Notes: generated by a model from the letters alone, not told the origin. A stretch of 53,954 nucleotides of DNA from an uncultured Prevotellaceae bacterium (GCA_900316835.1 ONEL01000025.1:1-53954); one strand, 5' to 3'. Counted from the first letter of the stretch, positions 35,461 through 44,215 are shown. Numbers and translations are program-made.

Positions 35461-36075
35461 ATGGACGTTAAGCAAACCATGAGAGAAATTCTGGTGGCCG
35501 AGAGTGATGCTATACGCAACATCCCAGTTACCGATGCTTATGAGAAGGCTGTAGGGCTCATTGTTGAAAAAATACATAACAAGGGCGGGAAACTGGTTAC
35601 TTCGGGAATGGGAAAATGTGGACAGATTGCCGATAACATAGCTACCACTTTCTCCTCGACGGGAATACCGGCGGTGTTCCTGCACCCCAGCGAGGCACAG
35701 CATGGCGACCTGGGTGTGTTGCAACCTGGCGATGTGCTACTGTTGCTCTCTAACTCAGGGCGCACAAGCGAAATAATTGCACTGGTACAACTCGCTAAGG
35801 AGTTATATAGCCACTTACCCATAGTGGTGATTACAGGAAATCCTGGTGGCAGGCTAGCCAAGATGGCCGATGTGTGCCTTGCTACTGGCGGTGCGCCCGA
35901 GGTGTGCCCGTTGGGACTCACTCCCACTACTTCCACCACCATGATGACGGTAATGGGCGACGTGCTGGTGGTGAGCACCATGAAGGCAACAGGTTTCACG
36001 CGCGAAGACTACGCTAAGCGCCACCATGGTGGCTACCTGGGACAAAAGAGTCGCGGCAGTGATAGCCAATATTGA
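35461..36075 (+). CDS. SIS-domain sugar-phosphate isomerase (arabinose-5-phosphate isomerase-like)
   Basis: A 204-residue KpsF/GutQ/KdsD-like SIS protein. Phosphate-binding segments are TSGMGKCGQIADNIATTFSS and LLSNSGRTSEI. The isomerase-specific HPSEAQHGDLG and CPLGLTPTTSTTMM blocks are present, and the end HHGGYLGQ corresponds to the HPGG-LGR motif. Full KdsD carries two CBS domains after this point; here the protein ends, giving a SIS-only form. It would interconvert ribulose-5-P and arabinose-5-P for Kdo synthesis, though a hexulose-6-P isomerase role is not excluded. It is first in a group with a PfkB-like gene 29 bases downstream. Confidence 0.87.
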   Translation: MDVKQTMREILVAESDAIRNIPVTDAYEKAVGLIVEKIHNKGGKLVTSGMGKCGQIADNIATTFSSTGIPAVFLHPSEAQHGDLGVLQPGDVLLLLSNSGRTSEIIALVQLAKELYSHLPIVVITGNPGGRLAKMADVCLATGGAPEVCPLGLTPTTSTTMMTVMGDVLVVSTMKATGFTREDYAKRHHGGYLGQKSRGSDSQY

Positions 36076-36104
36076 AGAATTACCAATCGAAAAAACATTG
36101 ATAA

Positions 36105-37052
36105 ATGAGAAAAATCATTGCAATAGGTGAGTCTATATTAGACACCGTTTACTACAACCAGCGGCCCGTGTGCTCCTTTGTGGGAGGACGCGTGAGCAAT
36201 GCCGCAGCTTCGCTTGCTGAACTGGGACTGCCAGTGTCGATGGTGAGCGAGTGTTGCACCGACAAGGTAGGTGACTGGGTAGTAGATTTCTTTGAGCAAC
36301 ACCATGTAGACACAAAATCTATCGATCGCTATACCGACGGTTCCACTCCGCTGGCGGCAATCTTCAAGGCCGACGGTGAGCAGGACAGCATCGTGAACTA
36401 TGGCGAATATCCGCAGTCGCGGTTCAACGTGATTTGGCCGCGCATCGACGAGGACGACATCGTGCTCTTTGGCTCCTATTATGCCATCGACATGCCTCAA
36501 CGTGAGCGTCTCTACGACTTGCTCAGCTATGCTGCTGAGCGCAAGGCAATCCTTGTTTACTTGCCAGGGTTCCAGCATGGCACACAGTTTAATCTCACCA
36601 AGGTTATGCCCAACATTCTTGAGAACTTTGAGGTTTCTACTCTTGTCATCGACCACGACAAGGACATTAACAACATGTTCCCTGACCAGGATAGCGACAA
36701 GGTGTATAACAACCACATCAAGTTCTACGGTCCCACCTATGTGCACATTACACCTAATGCAAGTGCCACCATCTACAAGGGGATTGACAAGACCGAGTGC
36801 CCATTCACTTGCGACACCACTAACCACCTGGGTTGGCAAGCAGGCTTTATAGCGGGTATCATATACGAAATCATCAGGTGTGACCTGCATCAAGCCGACA
36901 TCCCCACGCTCGAGGCGCAAGTGTGGAAAGAGATAATGATTAAATCGTTTGAGTTTGCGGCTAATTGCGCAGCTAGCAATGACAACTGCCTGTCGCCCGA
37001 CTTCGCGCAACAAATGAGCACTTTCCTCAACAAGCAACAAGAATCACAATAA
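36105..37052 (+). CDS. PfkB-family carbohydrate kinase-like protein
   Basis: A 315-residue ribokinase-fold protein. The N-terminal signature is present (CSFVGGRVSNAAASLAELG, matching GGxxxNxA), as is DKVGDWVVDFF. The C-terminal ATP site should read DTTGAGDAFxAG but here reads DTTNHLGWQAGFIAG, three residues longer and without the catalytic Asp. Kinase activity is therefore doubtful. It follows the SIS isomerase gene closely, suggesting a shared sugar-phosphate pathway or a regulatory role as a sugar-binding pseudokinase (inference). Confidence 0.82.
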   Translation: MRKIIAIGESILDTVYYNQRPVCSFVGGRVSNAAASLAELGLPVSMVSECCTDKVGDWVVDFFEQHHVDTKSIDRYTDGSTPLAAIFKADGEQDSIVNYGEYPQSRFNVIWPRIDEDDIVLFGSYYAIDMPQRERLYDLLSYAAERKAILVYLPGFQHGTQFNLTKVMPNILENFEVSTLVIDHDKDINNMFPDQDSDKVYNNHIKFYGPTYVHITPNASATIYKGIDKTECPFTCDTTNHLGWQAGFIAGIIYEIIRCDLHQADIPTLEAQVWKEIMIKSFEFAANCAASNDNCLSPDFAQQMSTFLNKQQESQ

Positions 37053-37068
37053 AACATCCACGAGCAAC

Positions 37069-38064
37069 ATGAAGCCACTACTCATCGAAGCATCATTTCC
37101 AAAGCTATCAACCGACATTACCGTGGCAAAGGCGCAAATCGACACTCTCGACAAGCAGCCTAGCTTTGAGAACATGAGCCGAACGCAAGTTCTAGAAGTG
37201 AACTTGTGGCATGTGTTGCATCTCATGGTTAATGAACGCAATGCCGAGGCGGCACCGCTCATCGACACGCTAGTCTTTGACGAGAGCTATGGCGACATGC
37301 CACGCCTGCATGTGAGCTGGCTGTGGCTGGCGCGAATGAGCATTTTTATCACTAACAGCGACTACATGCTGGCGCTGGGAGCTGCCGAGAACGCTCTGCT
37401 ACAGATGGCCGAAATCACTAGTAAGAAGAAGGAGGACTTCTTGGCAATCTTGGCGTCGCTGCTCTACAACCTGGCATCGGTGCACAACAGCCTGGGCGAC
37501 AGCGCAAGGGCAAAGAAAGAACTCACCAAGTGCCAGCGACTTTTTGAGCGACTGGTGAAAAAGAATGAGCGACGCTTCTCACCAATGTTGCTCTATGCCA
37601 TCGAGGCATCGACGAGCATTATTACCTCTAAGACTCAGCAAATGAACGTGTTGAAGCACTACGACGATGAGGTGAAACTCTACACGGGCATGCTACATAA
37701 CGCCGACAGCAAGAAGACGCGCGAGGCGCTCATTAACCTCGTTAACTCGCTAAAGAAAGAGGGTGATATCATGCTCGAGATGGGAAATGGACGCAATGCC
37801 GCGAAATATTATACTAAAGCTCTGCGATACCAGAAGAAAGTGAGCACTCGCATGGGACACAAGGAACTTACCTTGTCCATTGGACTGGCTAAGGCCCTTA
37901 TCAAGGTGGCTAACCGTCGCGAGAGTGCCGAGCAGTTGCTGCAATCGCTACAACCGCTCGCTAAAAAACTTAACGCCACTAACGAGATTATAGAGATTGA
38001 AAACCTATTGAACAACAAGAATAAAAACACTAACATCATGACCTTGCTCAAGGGCATCTTCTAA
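37069..38064 (+). CDS. Helical-repeat (TPR-like) protein of unknown function
   Basis: A 331-residue cytoplasmic protein with no signal peptide, almost entirely helical. Segments such as LLYNLASVHNSLGDSARAKKE and GDIMLEMGNGRNAAKYYTKA have the spacing and small/large residue pattern of tetratricopeptide repeats. There is no catalytic signature. It starts 16 bases after the PfkB-like stop, so it is probably the third gene of that transcript. The gene ends 11 bases before a family C element. Confidence 0.72.
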   Translation: MKPLLIEASFPKLSTDITVAKAQIDTLDKQPSFENMSRTQVLEVNLWHVLHLMVNERNAEAAPLIDTLVFDESYGDMPRLHVSWLWLARMSIFITNSDYMLALGAAENALLQMAEITSKKKEDFLAILASLLYNLASVHNSLGDSARAKKELTKCQRLFERLVKKNERRFSPMLLYAIEASTSIITSKTQQMNVLKHYDDEVKLYTGMLHNADSKKTREALINLVNSLKKEGDIMLEMGNGRNAAKYYTKALRYQKKVSTRMGHKELTLSIGLAKALIKVANRRESAEQLLQSLQPLAKKLNATNEIIEIENLLNNKNKNTNIMTLLKGIF

Positions 38065-38075
38065 ATGGATAAAAG

Positions 38076-38244
38076 GGGCGTGCCTCGCAATTAAAATTGA
38101 GGGAGATTCGCTGTTCGCACACCGTGCCGGTGGCACGACTTATGCTGCTGTGACTCCCTTGAGCTTAAGGTTAAATTAAAATTATCTTATGTTTAAGATG
38201 AGAATTTTCAAATTAATTTTTAATGAGTTTTAAGCGAAGCGCCC
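38076..38244 (+). repeat. Family C element, one-module copy
   Basis: A 169-base copy bounded by GGGCGTGCCTCGCAATTAAA and TTTTAAGCGAAGCGCCC. One hairpin module is centred on CGTGCCGGTGGCACG and closed by GAGGGAG / CTCCCTT. It sits in the 252-base gap between the helical-repeat gene and ribH and lacks the longer left flank seen at 14310 and 23015. Confidence 0.88.
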
Positions 38245-38316
38245 GTTACTACAGGATGAAGGGTGTGTGGCTTGAGCACAAAAGTGAAAAATATCCTAAA
38301 AAAACGAAATACTACT

Positions 38317-38802
38317 ATGTCAACTGAACTTCATGCAGGTTACACTGCAGGTGAGCTACCTCACCTCGACGATTTCAAGGTTGCTATTGTTGCCGCCAAG
38401 TGGAATAACAATGTTACCGACGCACTGCTCAATGGTGCTGTGGAACGCTTGATTCAAGCTGGTTACACGATGGACGATATAACCATTCAACGAGTGCCGG
38501 GAACTATTGAACTCACCTTTGCCGCCGCTCAAATGGCTAAAACAGGCGACTTTGACGCTGTGATAATGATAGGATGCGTGATAAGAGGAGGTACGCCCCA
38601 CTTCGACTACGTGTGCGACAGTGCCACACAGGGATGCACCATGCTTAATGCCATGGGCGATGTTCCAGTAATCTTCTGTGTTCTTACCACCGACGATGAG
38701 CAACAAGCGCTCGACCGTGCCGGAGGAGCCTTATGCAACAAGGGCACTGAGGCTGCCGAGGCTGCTATTGAGATGGCTGCTATTGCTCGCAAATATCAGT
38801 AA
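38317..38802 (+). CDS. ribH: 6,7-dimethyl-8-ribityllumazine synthase
   Basis: The penultimate enzyme of riboflavin synthesis, condensing 3,4-dihydroxybutanone phosphate with the ribityl pyrimidine. Diagnostic blocks are VAAKWNNNVTDALLNGA, VPGTIELTFAAAQMA and GCVIRGGTPHFDYVCD (catalytic His in PHFDYV), then GVL-type PVIFCVLTTDD with NKGTEAAEAAIEMA. I use the start at 38317 (MSTELHAGY), giving 161 residues, the usual size; an in-frame ATG at 38263 would add an atypical basic extension. No other rib gene is nearby. Confidence 0.95.
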   Translation: MSTELHAGYTAGELPHLDDFKVAIVAAKWNNNVTDALLNGAVERLIQAGYTMDDITIQRVPGTIELTFAAAQMAKTGDFDAVIMIGCVIRGGTPHFDYVCDSATQGCTMLNAMGDVPVIFCVLTTDDEQQALDRAGGALCNKGTEAAEAAIEMAAIARKYQ

Positions 38803-38842
38803 ACCACGTTTGTTAGATACGTATTTTATAAAATAATTGATT

Positions 38843-39271
38843 ATGAAAAGAATTCTAAAAAACACATTACCGCTCATGTTGCTGGTTTTGCTCATGGGTA
38901 TGACCACAACAGTGGCACAGTCTAAGACAATGAAAAAGGCACGCAATGTCTATTACATCGTGTGTGGTAGTTACACATCGCTCAATGCAGCAATCAAGCA
39001 ATCGGAGCAAATGAGCGAGGTGGTTTTCTATCCCGTCTACAAAACTAAAGCTAATGGTAAGACGGTGTATAGGTTGTGTTGCGCATGTTACTACTCACGT
39101 GAGGATGCGCAGAAGGACCTTGATGGTATATTTAGCGGTTTCAAGGGCGACGACTGGTGGATTTGGCAGTCAAAGGGACTGGCTACTTGTGTATATCGCC
39201 CTCAGTCGCCAGCCGATGGCGAGCAGCGAATACCAGCACTGAAACCTCAGTCCAAAGCGATGACTGAGTAA
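38843..39271 (+). CDS. Exported SPOR-like protein
   Basis: A small exported protein of 142 residues. The signal peptide MKRILKNTLPLMLLVLLMGMTTTVAQ is followed by a segment with SPOR-domain character: YYIVCGSYTSLNAAIKQSEQM, then VYRLCCACYYSREDAQKDLDGI. SPOR domains bind denuded peptidoglycan; the similarity here is moderate. ATG at 38843 is preferred over the TTG two codons upstream. It lies 12 bases before the next gene and is probably co-transcribed with it. Confidence 0.72.
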   Translation: MKRILKNTLPLMLLVLLMGMTTTVAQSKTMKKARNVYYIVCGSYTSLNAAIKQSEQMSEVVFYPVYKTKANGKTVYRLCCACYYSREDAQKDLDGIFSGFKGDDWWIWQSKGLATCVYRPQSPADGEQRIPALKPQSKAMTE

Positions 39272-39283
39272 ATTATTTGCATT

Positions 39284-40414
39284 ATGAATAAATCTGTTTC
39301 TTTTTTGCTTGTAGCCATGGTGGCAATATCGGCTTGCGCTAGCGGTGAAAATTGGAAAGAAAAGATGGGGCTGCCCAACGACTGCAACAACCCTGTGTTT
39401 ACAAAGCCTTATCGCATAAGTTCACACAATAGGGTGCAAGGAGCGGGTATCAACATGAACGATGGAGAGGCCTACACTAGCTGCTACGTGCCTTTCGGTA
39501 GTGATTGGCATTATGCTCCTAAGTTGCCACTTAGCGAACAGGAGAAGAACCAAATTTCGCAAGTGATGGGGCTCTTCTTGAGTGAAGATGAATTAAACTT
39601 GATAGACAGCAACTCTCTTCTCAAGTTTTCGGCAAAGGCTGTGAACGGGTGCTACGCAGTGGTGGTTTACAGAGCTTTCCGCAATTATCGATACAGTAAT
39701 GTTGAACACGAGAACCTGGAGCAGTTCATCGCTGTCTATGACGATAATGGTAACCTCACCGATGCTATGATGATGGGATATGTGGATGACATTTGCGACA
39801 TTTTGCTTGTTGAACCACACAAGCAGTATAGTGTGCCATTCAACATGGGCGATCACAAGATGGAATATAGCGAGAAAAATAGTAACCACTTCACTATCAG
39901 TCGTTACTGGCACTTGAAAGACACGCCCAAGGGAGAGCCTAACAAGGTGGAGATGAAACGCTACTATACCATTACCCCAACTGGCAAAATCAAGCTCGAA
40001 AAAGTCACTAACAACAGTGAGAACTATGACAAGTCGAAATCATTAGAGGCAGGTGTCCTCATTGAGAACGTTGCTAATGCCCAAGCTGTAAACCTCATGG
40101 AGCTCATGCTCACTCCCATGAGTGATAATGCCGGCACGTTTACTAGGTTAGAGAAAGCGTGTGCTCAACTGCTAAGCAACCCCGTTGTGGGCGACAAAGT
40201 GATGCACTTGGGAATGATGATTTACAACCGCGACCCAAAGGCGTTCCTGACCTACGTCTATGAAAATCGCACCAAGACTTCGCTCATGAAGCTCTTGAAA
40301 AAAGCCAAGAGCTATCAAGGGCAAGGACGGCACTATGATTATAATCTAGAGCAAACACTGGGCAATGCGTGCACCACAGCCACCATGAGAAAGTGGTTTA
40401 AAACTAAGCTATAA
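39284..40414 (+). CDS. Exported (probable lipoprotein) protein of unknown function
   Basis: A 376-residue protein that I do not recognise. The N-terminus MNKSVSFLLVAMVAISACAS has a hydrophobic core ending ISAC, which fits a lipobox, so surface or periplasmic anchoring is likely. No catalytic motif or repeat is visible in the mature part. The C-terminal 80 residues are helical and basic. It follows the SPOR-like gene by 12 bases, and a strong bidirectional terminator lies downstream. Confidence 0.75.
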   Translation: MNKSVSFLLVAMVAISACASGENWKEKMGLPNDCNNPVFTKPYRISSHNRVQGAGINMNDGEAYTSCYVPFGSDWHYAPKLPLSEQEKNQISQVMGLFLSEDELNLIDSNSLLKFSAKAVNGCYAVVVYRAFRNYRYSNVEHENLEQFIAVYDDNGNLTDAMMMGYVDDICDILLVEPHKQYSVPFNMGDHKMEYSEKNSNHFTISRYWHLKDTPKGEPNKVEMKRYYTITPTGKIKLEKVTNNSENYDKSKSLEAGVLIENVANAQAVNLMELMLTPMSDNAGTFTRLEKACAQLLSNPVVGDKVMHLGMMIYNRDPKAFLTYVYENRTKTSLMKLLKKAKSYQGQGRHYDYNLEQTLGNACTTATMRKWFKTKL

Positions 40415-40442
40415 TAGAAACACCACCACTTCTCAAAAACAA

Positions 40443-40492
40443 TAAAACGAGGGCGTGTCATAATGTGATAAATGGCACTCCCTCGTTTTGTT
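40443..40492. terminator. Bidirectional terminator
   Basis: AAAACGAGGG pairs with CCCTCGTTTT around a long loop, flanked by A and T runs. It is placed between two convergent genes. Confidence 0.8.
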
Positions 40493-40509
40493 ATAGGGGT
40501 TTTACATTG

Positions 40510-42516
40510 TCATTTTTTTAAGGTGATGGGCTGGCGCGAGCGCTCGCTGATGTCGCCATTGCGATAAGCTTCGAGCAGTCGCTTGAGGTCGTTGATTTGA
40601 TCCTCAAGCTCATCGCCTATGTCGGTGTCCTTCACCATCATGCGGTGGTTAGTCATCTCCACCATCTCATAGGTCGACTTGATGTCCTGGCCTTCCTCCA
40701 CGGCCTTAGTGATTGATGTGAAAGGCTCGTGTTGCACGAGCTGGAACCCACGGCTGTGATAAACAAGGGTGTAGCCGGCAATACCAGTCTCGGGCTGATA
40801 AGCCTTAGAGAAGCCACCATCTATCACCATGAGCTTACCACCCGCCTTGACGGGATTCTCGCCCTTAATGGTCTTCACTGGCACATGGCCATTGATGATG
40901 TGACGGAACTGACCCTTTACCTCAAACTCGTCGAGGATGCTATCAACCACATCGCCGTTGTCGCGCAGGGTGTAATAGTGTCCCTTCACTTCCTTGTGAG
41001 TGGCTTTGTCAACGATGAAATAGCGCTCAAAGGTTGCCATCTTGTCCTTGTCGAAGGCTGGAGAGTCTTTACCGCACCACAGGTACCACACATAGTCGTT
41101 GGCAAACTCTTGGTTTTCAATACTGTCGCACCCGAAGTAGGCATCGCGAATTAGTGCTCCCACCTTCTTCAGCAGTTCCTTGCCGTGATATTTCTCGCCC
41201 TGAATTTCCACATCTTTTAGCGAGCCATCCTCGTTGAGGGGAATAGAGGCGTGATAGAGCAAATTGCCGTTCACCACCTTGTAGACACAACCATAGCGGA
41301 ACAGGCAGCGCATGTGAGTGCGCAAGCGGCCACTGCCGGTGAAGGAGTTGTGGAGTTTCTCTACAATCTCCTCTTCCTCGGGGGTGAGGCGATAGGGGTC
41401 CTTGGGGTCGACGGTGGGGAAATTGCAATCGGTCATCTCATAGTCCACACCGTCGATGGTGATAACCTTGCGCTCATGGTCAATCTTGTCGAGCAACAGG
41501 CGATCTTGCATTTCAAACTCGGGGCGGCGGTTAATGATTTGCGCTTCGAGTTTGAACTGGATAATGCTTATTGCCTTGTGCATCTTGGCGATGAGAGGTG
41601 CGAGCTTGTTGTTCTTGGCATCGCCCTTAGGAATGAATTTCTCGCAGGGGTCGTTGCCATAAACGTCCATGGCAAACGTTGCCAGTGGAAGCATGTTGAT
41701 GCCGTAGCCATCTTCGAGCACAGCCTGGTTGCCATAGCGCATAGCGATGCGTATCACATTAGCTATGCAGCTATCGTTGCCGCTGGCGGCTCCCATCCAC
41801 AAGATGTCGTGGTTGCCCCACTGGATGTCGAAGTTGTGGTAGTTACACAGCACATCCATAATCTTGTCGGGGCTAGGACCGCGGTCAAACACGTCGCCCA
41901 GGATGTGAAGCTTGTCGATAGTGAGTTGCTGGATAAGGTAACTGATGGTGATGATGAAATTGTCGGCACGGCCAGTGCTGATAATGGTCTGTACAACAAC
42001 ATCCACATAGGCCTGCTTGTTGCGGTCGCTTGCGTTCTCATGAAGCAGCTCCTGGATGATATAGGAGAAACTGGTGGGTAGGGCTTTGTTAACCTTAGAG
42101 CGAGTATACTTCGACGACACGTTGCGGCACACACGCACCAGGCGGTTGATGGTGATGAAATACCAGTCGTTGAGCTCGTCGCGGTCGTCAAATCCGTTCT
42201 TCACCAGTTCCAGCTTGCGCTCAGGGTAATAAATTAGCGTGCACAGCTCCTTCTGGTCACGCAGGCTCAGGGTGTCGCCAAAAATTTCACCCACCTTGCG
42301 CTTGATGGTACCCGAAGCATTGCGCAACACATGCTGGAATGCTTTATACTCTCCGTGCAGGTCGGCAAGGAAGTGCTCAGTCCCCTTAGGCAAGTTTAAG
42401 ATTGCCGAGAGGTTTATGATCTCGGTGCTTGCTGTTGCCACATCAGGAAAATTGTGCGACAGCAATTTCAAGAACTTCAGGTCAAGTTCTTTCTTCTCTT
42501 TCTTTGTCATAGCCAT
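40510..42516 (-). CDS. fbp: Fructose-1,6-bisphosphatase class III
   Basis: The gluconeogenic phosphatase converting fructose-1,6-bisphosphate to fructose-6-phosphate, of the large class III type found in Firmicutes and Bacteroidetes (668 residues, within the usual range). Calcineurin-like metal blocks are FLADLHGEYKAFQ, HILGDVFDRGPSPDKIMD, IQWGNHDILWMGAA and a late HIINGHVPVK. It is transcribed alone and converges on the exported-protein operon. The upstream region holds a family B repeat but no clear TAnnTTTG box. Confidence 0.95.
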   Translation of the reverse strand: MAMTKKEKKELDLKFLKLLSHNFPDVATASTEIINLSAILNLPKGTEHFLADLHGEYKAFQHVLRNASGTIKRKVGEIFGDTLSLRDQKELCTLIYYPERKLELVKNGFDDRDELNDWYFITINRLVRVCRNVSSKYTRSKVNKALPTSFSYIIQELLHENASDRNKQAYVDVVVQTIISTGRADNFIITISYLIQQLTIDKLHILGDVFDRGPSPDKIMDVLCNYHNFDIQWGNHDILWMGAASGNDSCIANVIRIAMRYGNQAVLEDGYGINMLPLATFAMDVYGNDPCEKFIPKGDAKNNKLAPLIAKMHKAISIIQFKLEAQIINRRPEFEMQDRLLLDKIDHERKVITIDGVDYEMTDCNFPTVDPKDPYRLTPEEEEIVEKLHNSFTGSGRLRTHMRCLFRYGCVYKVVNGNLLYHASIPLNEDGSLKDVEIQGEKYHGKELLKKVGALIRDAYFGCDSIENQEFANDYVWYLWCGKDSPAFDKDKMATFERYFIVDKATHKEVKGHYYTLRDNGDVVDSILDEFEVKGQFRHIINGHVPVKTIKGENPVKAGGKLMVIDGGFSKAYQPETGIAGYTLVYHSRGFQLVQHEPFTSITKAVEEGQDIKSTYEMVEMTNHRMMVKDTDIGDELEDQINDLKRLLEAYRNGDISERSRQPITLKK

Positions 42517-42560
42517 AAGCGAAAATCAATTTTAGTCTGTTTGGTTTCTTGTTATTTTGG

Positions 42561-42630
42561 TCAAAAATGCGATTAAGCGAGGCAAAGTTTTAGCCCCAGC
42601 TAAAAACGTTGCGAGCGTGAGCATTTTATT
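42561..42630 (-). repeat. Family B unit (inverted)
   Basis: AAAAATGCGATTAAGCGAGG to GCGAGCGTGAGCATTTTAT, the reverse complement of the 7589 unit with a variant centre (GCCCCAGCTAAAAACG). It lies between the end of the AraC gene and the start of fbp. Confidence 0.85.
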
Positions 42631-42637
42631 CAATTAG

Positions 42638-43528
42638 TTAATTATTATCATTGTTGCGGTATTCTTGTGGTGTCATGCCAGTGTAGGTCTTAAAGTAGCG
42701 GTTAAAGGTGGTGGGGGTGGAGAACCCCAGCGAGTAGGCAATATCGGCAACAGCGGCATCCGAGCCCTTGAGTTGTGTTTTAGCATCCATGATGATGAGG
42801 TTCATGATGATTTGCTGAGCCGTCATGCCAGTGGTCTTGCTAATCACGTTGCAAAAGTGTGATAGTGTGAGCGATGCCTCGTGGGCATAGAACGAAATCT
42901 TGTGCTCGGAGCGATAGTTTTCGATGGCCAGTTGCATAAACTCGCCCACTATAGCGTGGTCGCGAGAAGTGTGCTTGACAATCTCGCCTTTCACCATGTT
43001 GGTCTTGAGGGCGCCGGCAAGCATGTCGATGGCTACTACTAGCGCGCTTTGCGCGATGCTGTCGGTCATAAATTCAGGACCAAAGTTGGCTGCCTTGGTC
43101 ATGATTGAGAAGCTCTCGCGGTAGAAGTTACCCATCTGTTCATTAAGTGACAACACAGGTTGCTTTACCACATATTGCATGATTGGAGAAATAATGCGCC
43201 AAAAGTTTATTTTCTTCAAGAACGTGGAGGAATAGCCCTCAAAGCTGATGAGAGTGTCGTGGCTCACTTGCTTCACTTGCAGGAACGAGCCAGGCAAGAT
43301 AATGACAAAGTCGCCGGCAACCACGTCATGTTCTCCCAGGTTTATCGACACCTTGAGCTTGCCCTTCACTACATAGCACAAGCAGCATGACTCAATCTTG
43401 CATGGGAAACGGCTGTAAAAGCCCAGCAAGTCATGCTTTATATTGTCGTGCACAACAAAGTCGGACGACACTTCAAATGGTGGCTGCTGCTTAGCTTGCC
43501 GTCGGTAATTTTTTGTTTCATTCATCAC
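42638..43528 (-). CDS. AraC-family transcriptional regulator
   Basis: A 296-residue regulator. The C-terminal 100 residues form the two helix-turn-helix motifs of AraC/XylS: SLTLSHFCNVISKTTGMTAQQ and then VADIAYSLGFSTPTTFNRYFK with the signature end TGMTPQEYR. The N-terminal half is cupin-like (VKGKLKVSINLGEHDVVAGDF), the usual effector-binding part. The target genes are unknown. The gene has two near-identical promoters in tandem about 82 bases apart, unusual for a regulator and possibly linked to autoregulation. Confidence 0.92.
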   Translation of the reverse strand: MMNETKNYRRQAKQQPPFEVSSDFVVHDNIKHDLLGFYSRFPCKIESCCLCYVVKGKLKVSINLGEHDVVAGDFVIILPGSFLQVKQVSHDTLISFEGYSSTFLKKINFWRIISPIMQYVVKQPVLSLNEQMGNFYRESFSIMTKAANFGPEFMTDSIAQSALVVAIDMLAGALKTNMVKGEIVKHTSRDHAIVGEFMQLAIENYRSEHKISFYAHEASLTLSHFCNVISKTTGMTAQQIIMNLIIMDAKTQLKGSDAAVADIAYSLGFSTPTTFNRYFKTYTGMTPQEYRNNDNN

Positions 43529-43546
43529 TTGTTGTCCTTAATTTTA

Positions 43547-43578
43547 CAAAATTAGTGCAAACCGAGAGAAATACAAAA
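43547..43578 (-). promoter_or_regulatory. AraC gene promoter, proximal copy
   Basis: On the minus strand TTTTG (43578-43574), 19 bases, TAATTTTG (43554-43547), about 18 bases before the ATG. The spacer TATTTCTCTCGGTTTGCAC is also conserved in the distal copy. Confidence 0.85.
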
Positions 43579-43628
43579 TGAAAAGCGAAGATTTTTATTT
43601 TTATTTCCGAGGTGCAGCCTAATTTATC

Positions 43629-43660
43629 CAAAATTAGTGCAAACCGGGAGAAATACAAAA
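43629..43660 (-). promoter_or_regulatory. AraC gene promoter, distal copy
   Basis: TTTTG (43660-43656), 19 bases, TAATTTTG (43636-43629), with a spacer that differs by one base from the proximal copy. The whole block of about 49 bases including the upstream A-rich part is duplicated (43548-43596 and 43630-43678). Confidence 0.82.
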
Positions 43661-43693
43661 TAAAAAGGGAAGATTTTTGGTTCTTTTCGATGA

Positions 43694-43761
43694 CAAAAAT
43701 GCGATTAAGCGAGGCAAAGTTTCAGCCCAGCTAAAAAACTTGCGAGCGTGAGCATTTTATC
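43694..43761 (-). repeat. Family B unit (inverted)
   Basis: AAAAATGCGATTAAGCGAGG ... GCGAGCGTGAGCATTTTAT with centre TTTCAGCCCAGCTAAAA. It lies between the divergent AraC and Nudix genes. Confidence 0.85.
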
Positions 43762-43798
43762 CAGTTGCTCATAACTAAAAACTAATAATATTTTTTCA

Positions 43799-43806
43799 TA
43801 TCTTTG
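43799..43806 (+). promoter_or_regulatory. Putative -7 box of the Nudix gene
   Basis: TATCTTTG matches TAnnTTTG and lies 22 bases before the ATG. The -33 position shows no TTG. Confidence 0.45.
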
Positions 43807-43828
43807 TAGCAAAAAAATATTAGCAACT

Positions 43829-44215
43829 ATGAAACAAATTGAAGTGGTGGCAGCAGTGATTGTCGACGAGCAGGGGTGTGTGCTCGCTACACAGCGTGGA
43901 TATGGCGACATGAAAGATGGATGGGAATTTCCTGGGGGGAAGATTGAGGCAGGTGAAAGCCCCGAGCAGGCTCTGCGACGTGAAATTAATGAGGAACTTG
44001 CTGTCGACATCCACATCGACCGCCCTCTGGGCACTGTGGAATGGGATTATCCCAAGTTTCATCTCACCATGCACTGTTTCCAGTGTCATGTGACACACGG
44101 GCAACTCACACTGCTAGAGCACGAGCAAGCGCGATGGCTCAACCCAGGCAATCTGCTCACTGTCGACTGGCTCCCTGCCGACTTGCAGGTGATTAAACTA
44201 ATGCATAATGCATAA
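43829..44215 (+). CDS. Nudix hydrolase, MutT-like (deoxy)nucleoside triphosphatase
   Basis: A 128-residue MutT-type enzyme. The Nudix box is at residues 37-59 (GKIEAGE ... REINEELAV), matching GX5EX7REUXEEXGU with Ala in place of the late Gly. GWEFPGG precedes it as in MutT. The likely role is hydrolysis of oxidised or non-canonical (d)NTPs. The final residues KLMHNA and the stop are encoded by the first units of a TGCATAAT simple repeat, so the original C-terminus may have been altered. Confidence 0.92.
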   Translation: MKQIEVVAAVIVDEQGCVLATQRGYGDMKDGWEFPGGKIEAGESPEQALRREINEELAVDIHIDRPLGTVEWDYPKFHLTMHCFQCHVTHGQLTLLEHEQARWLNPGNLLTVDWLPADLQVIKLMHNA

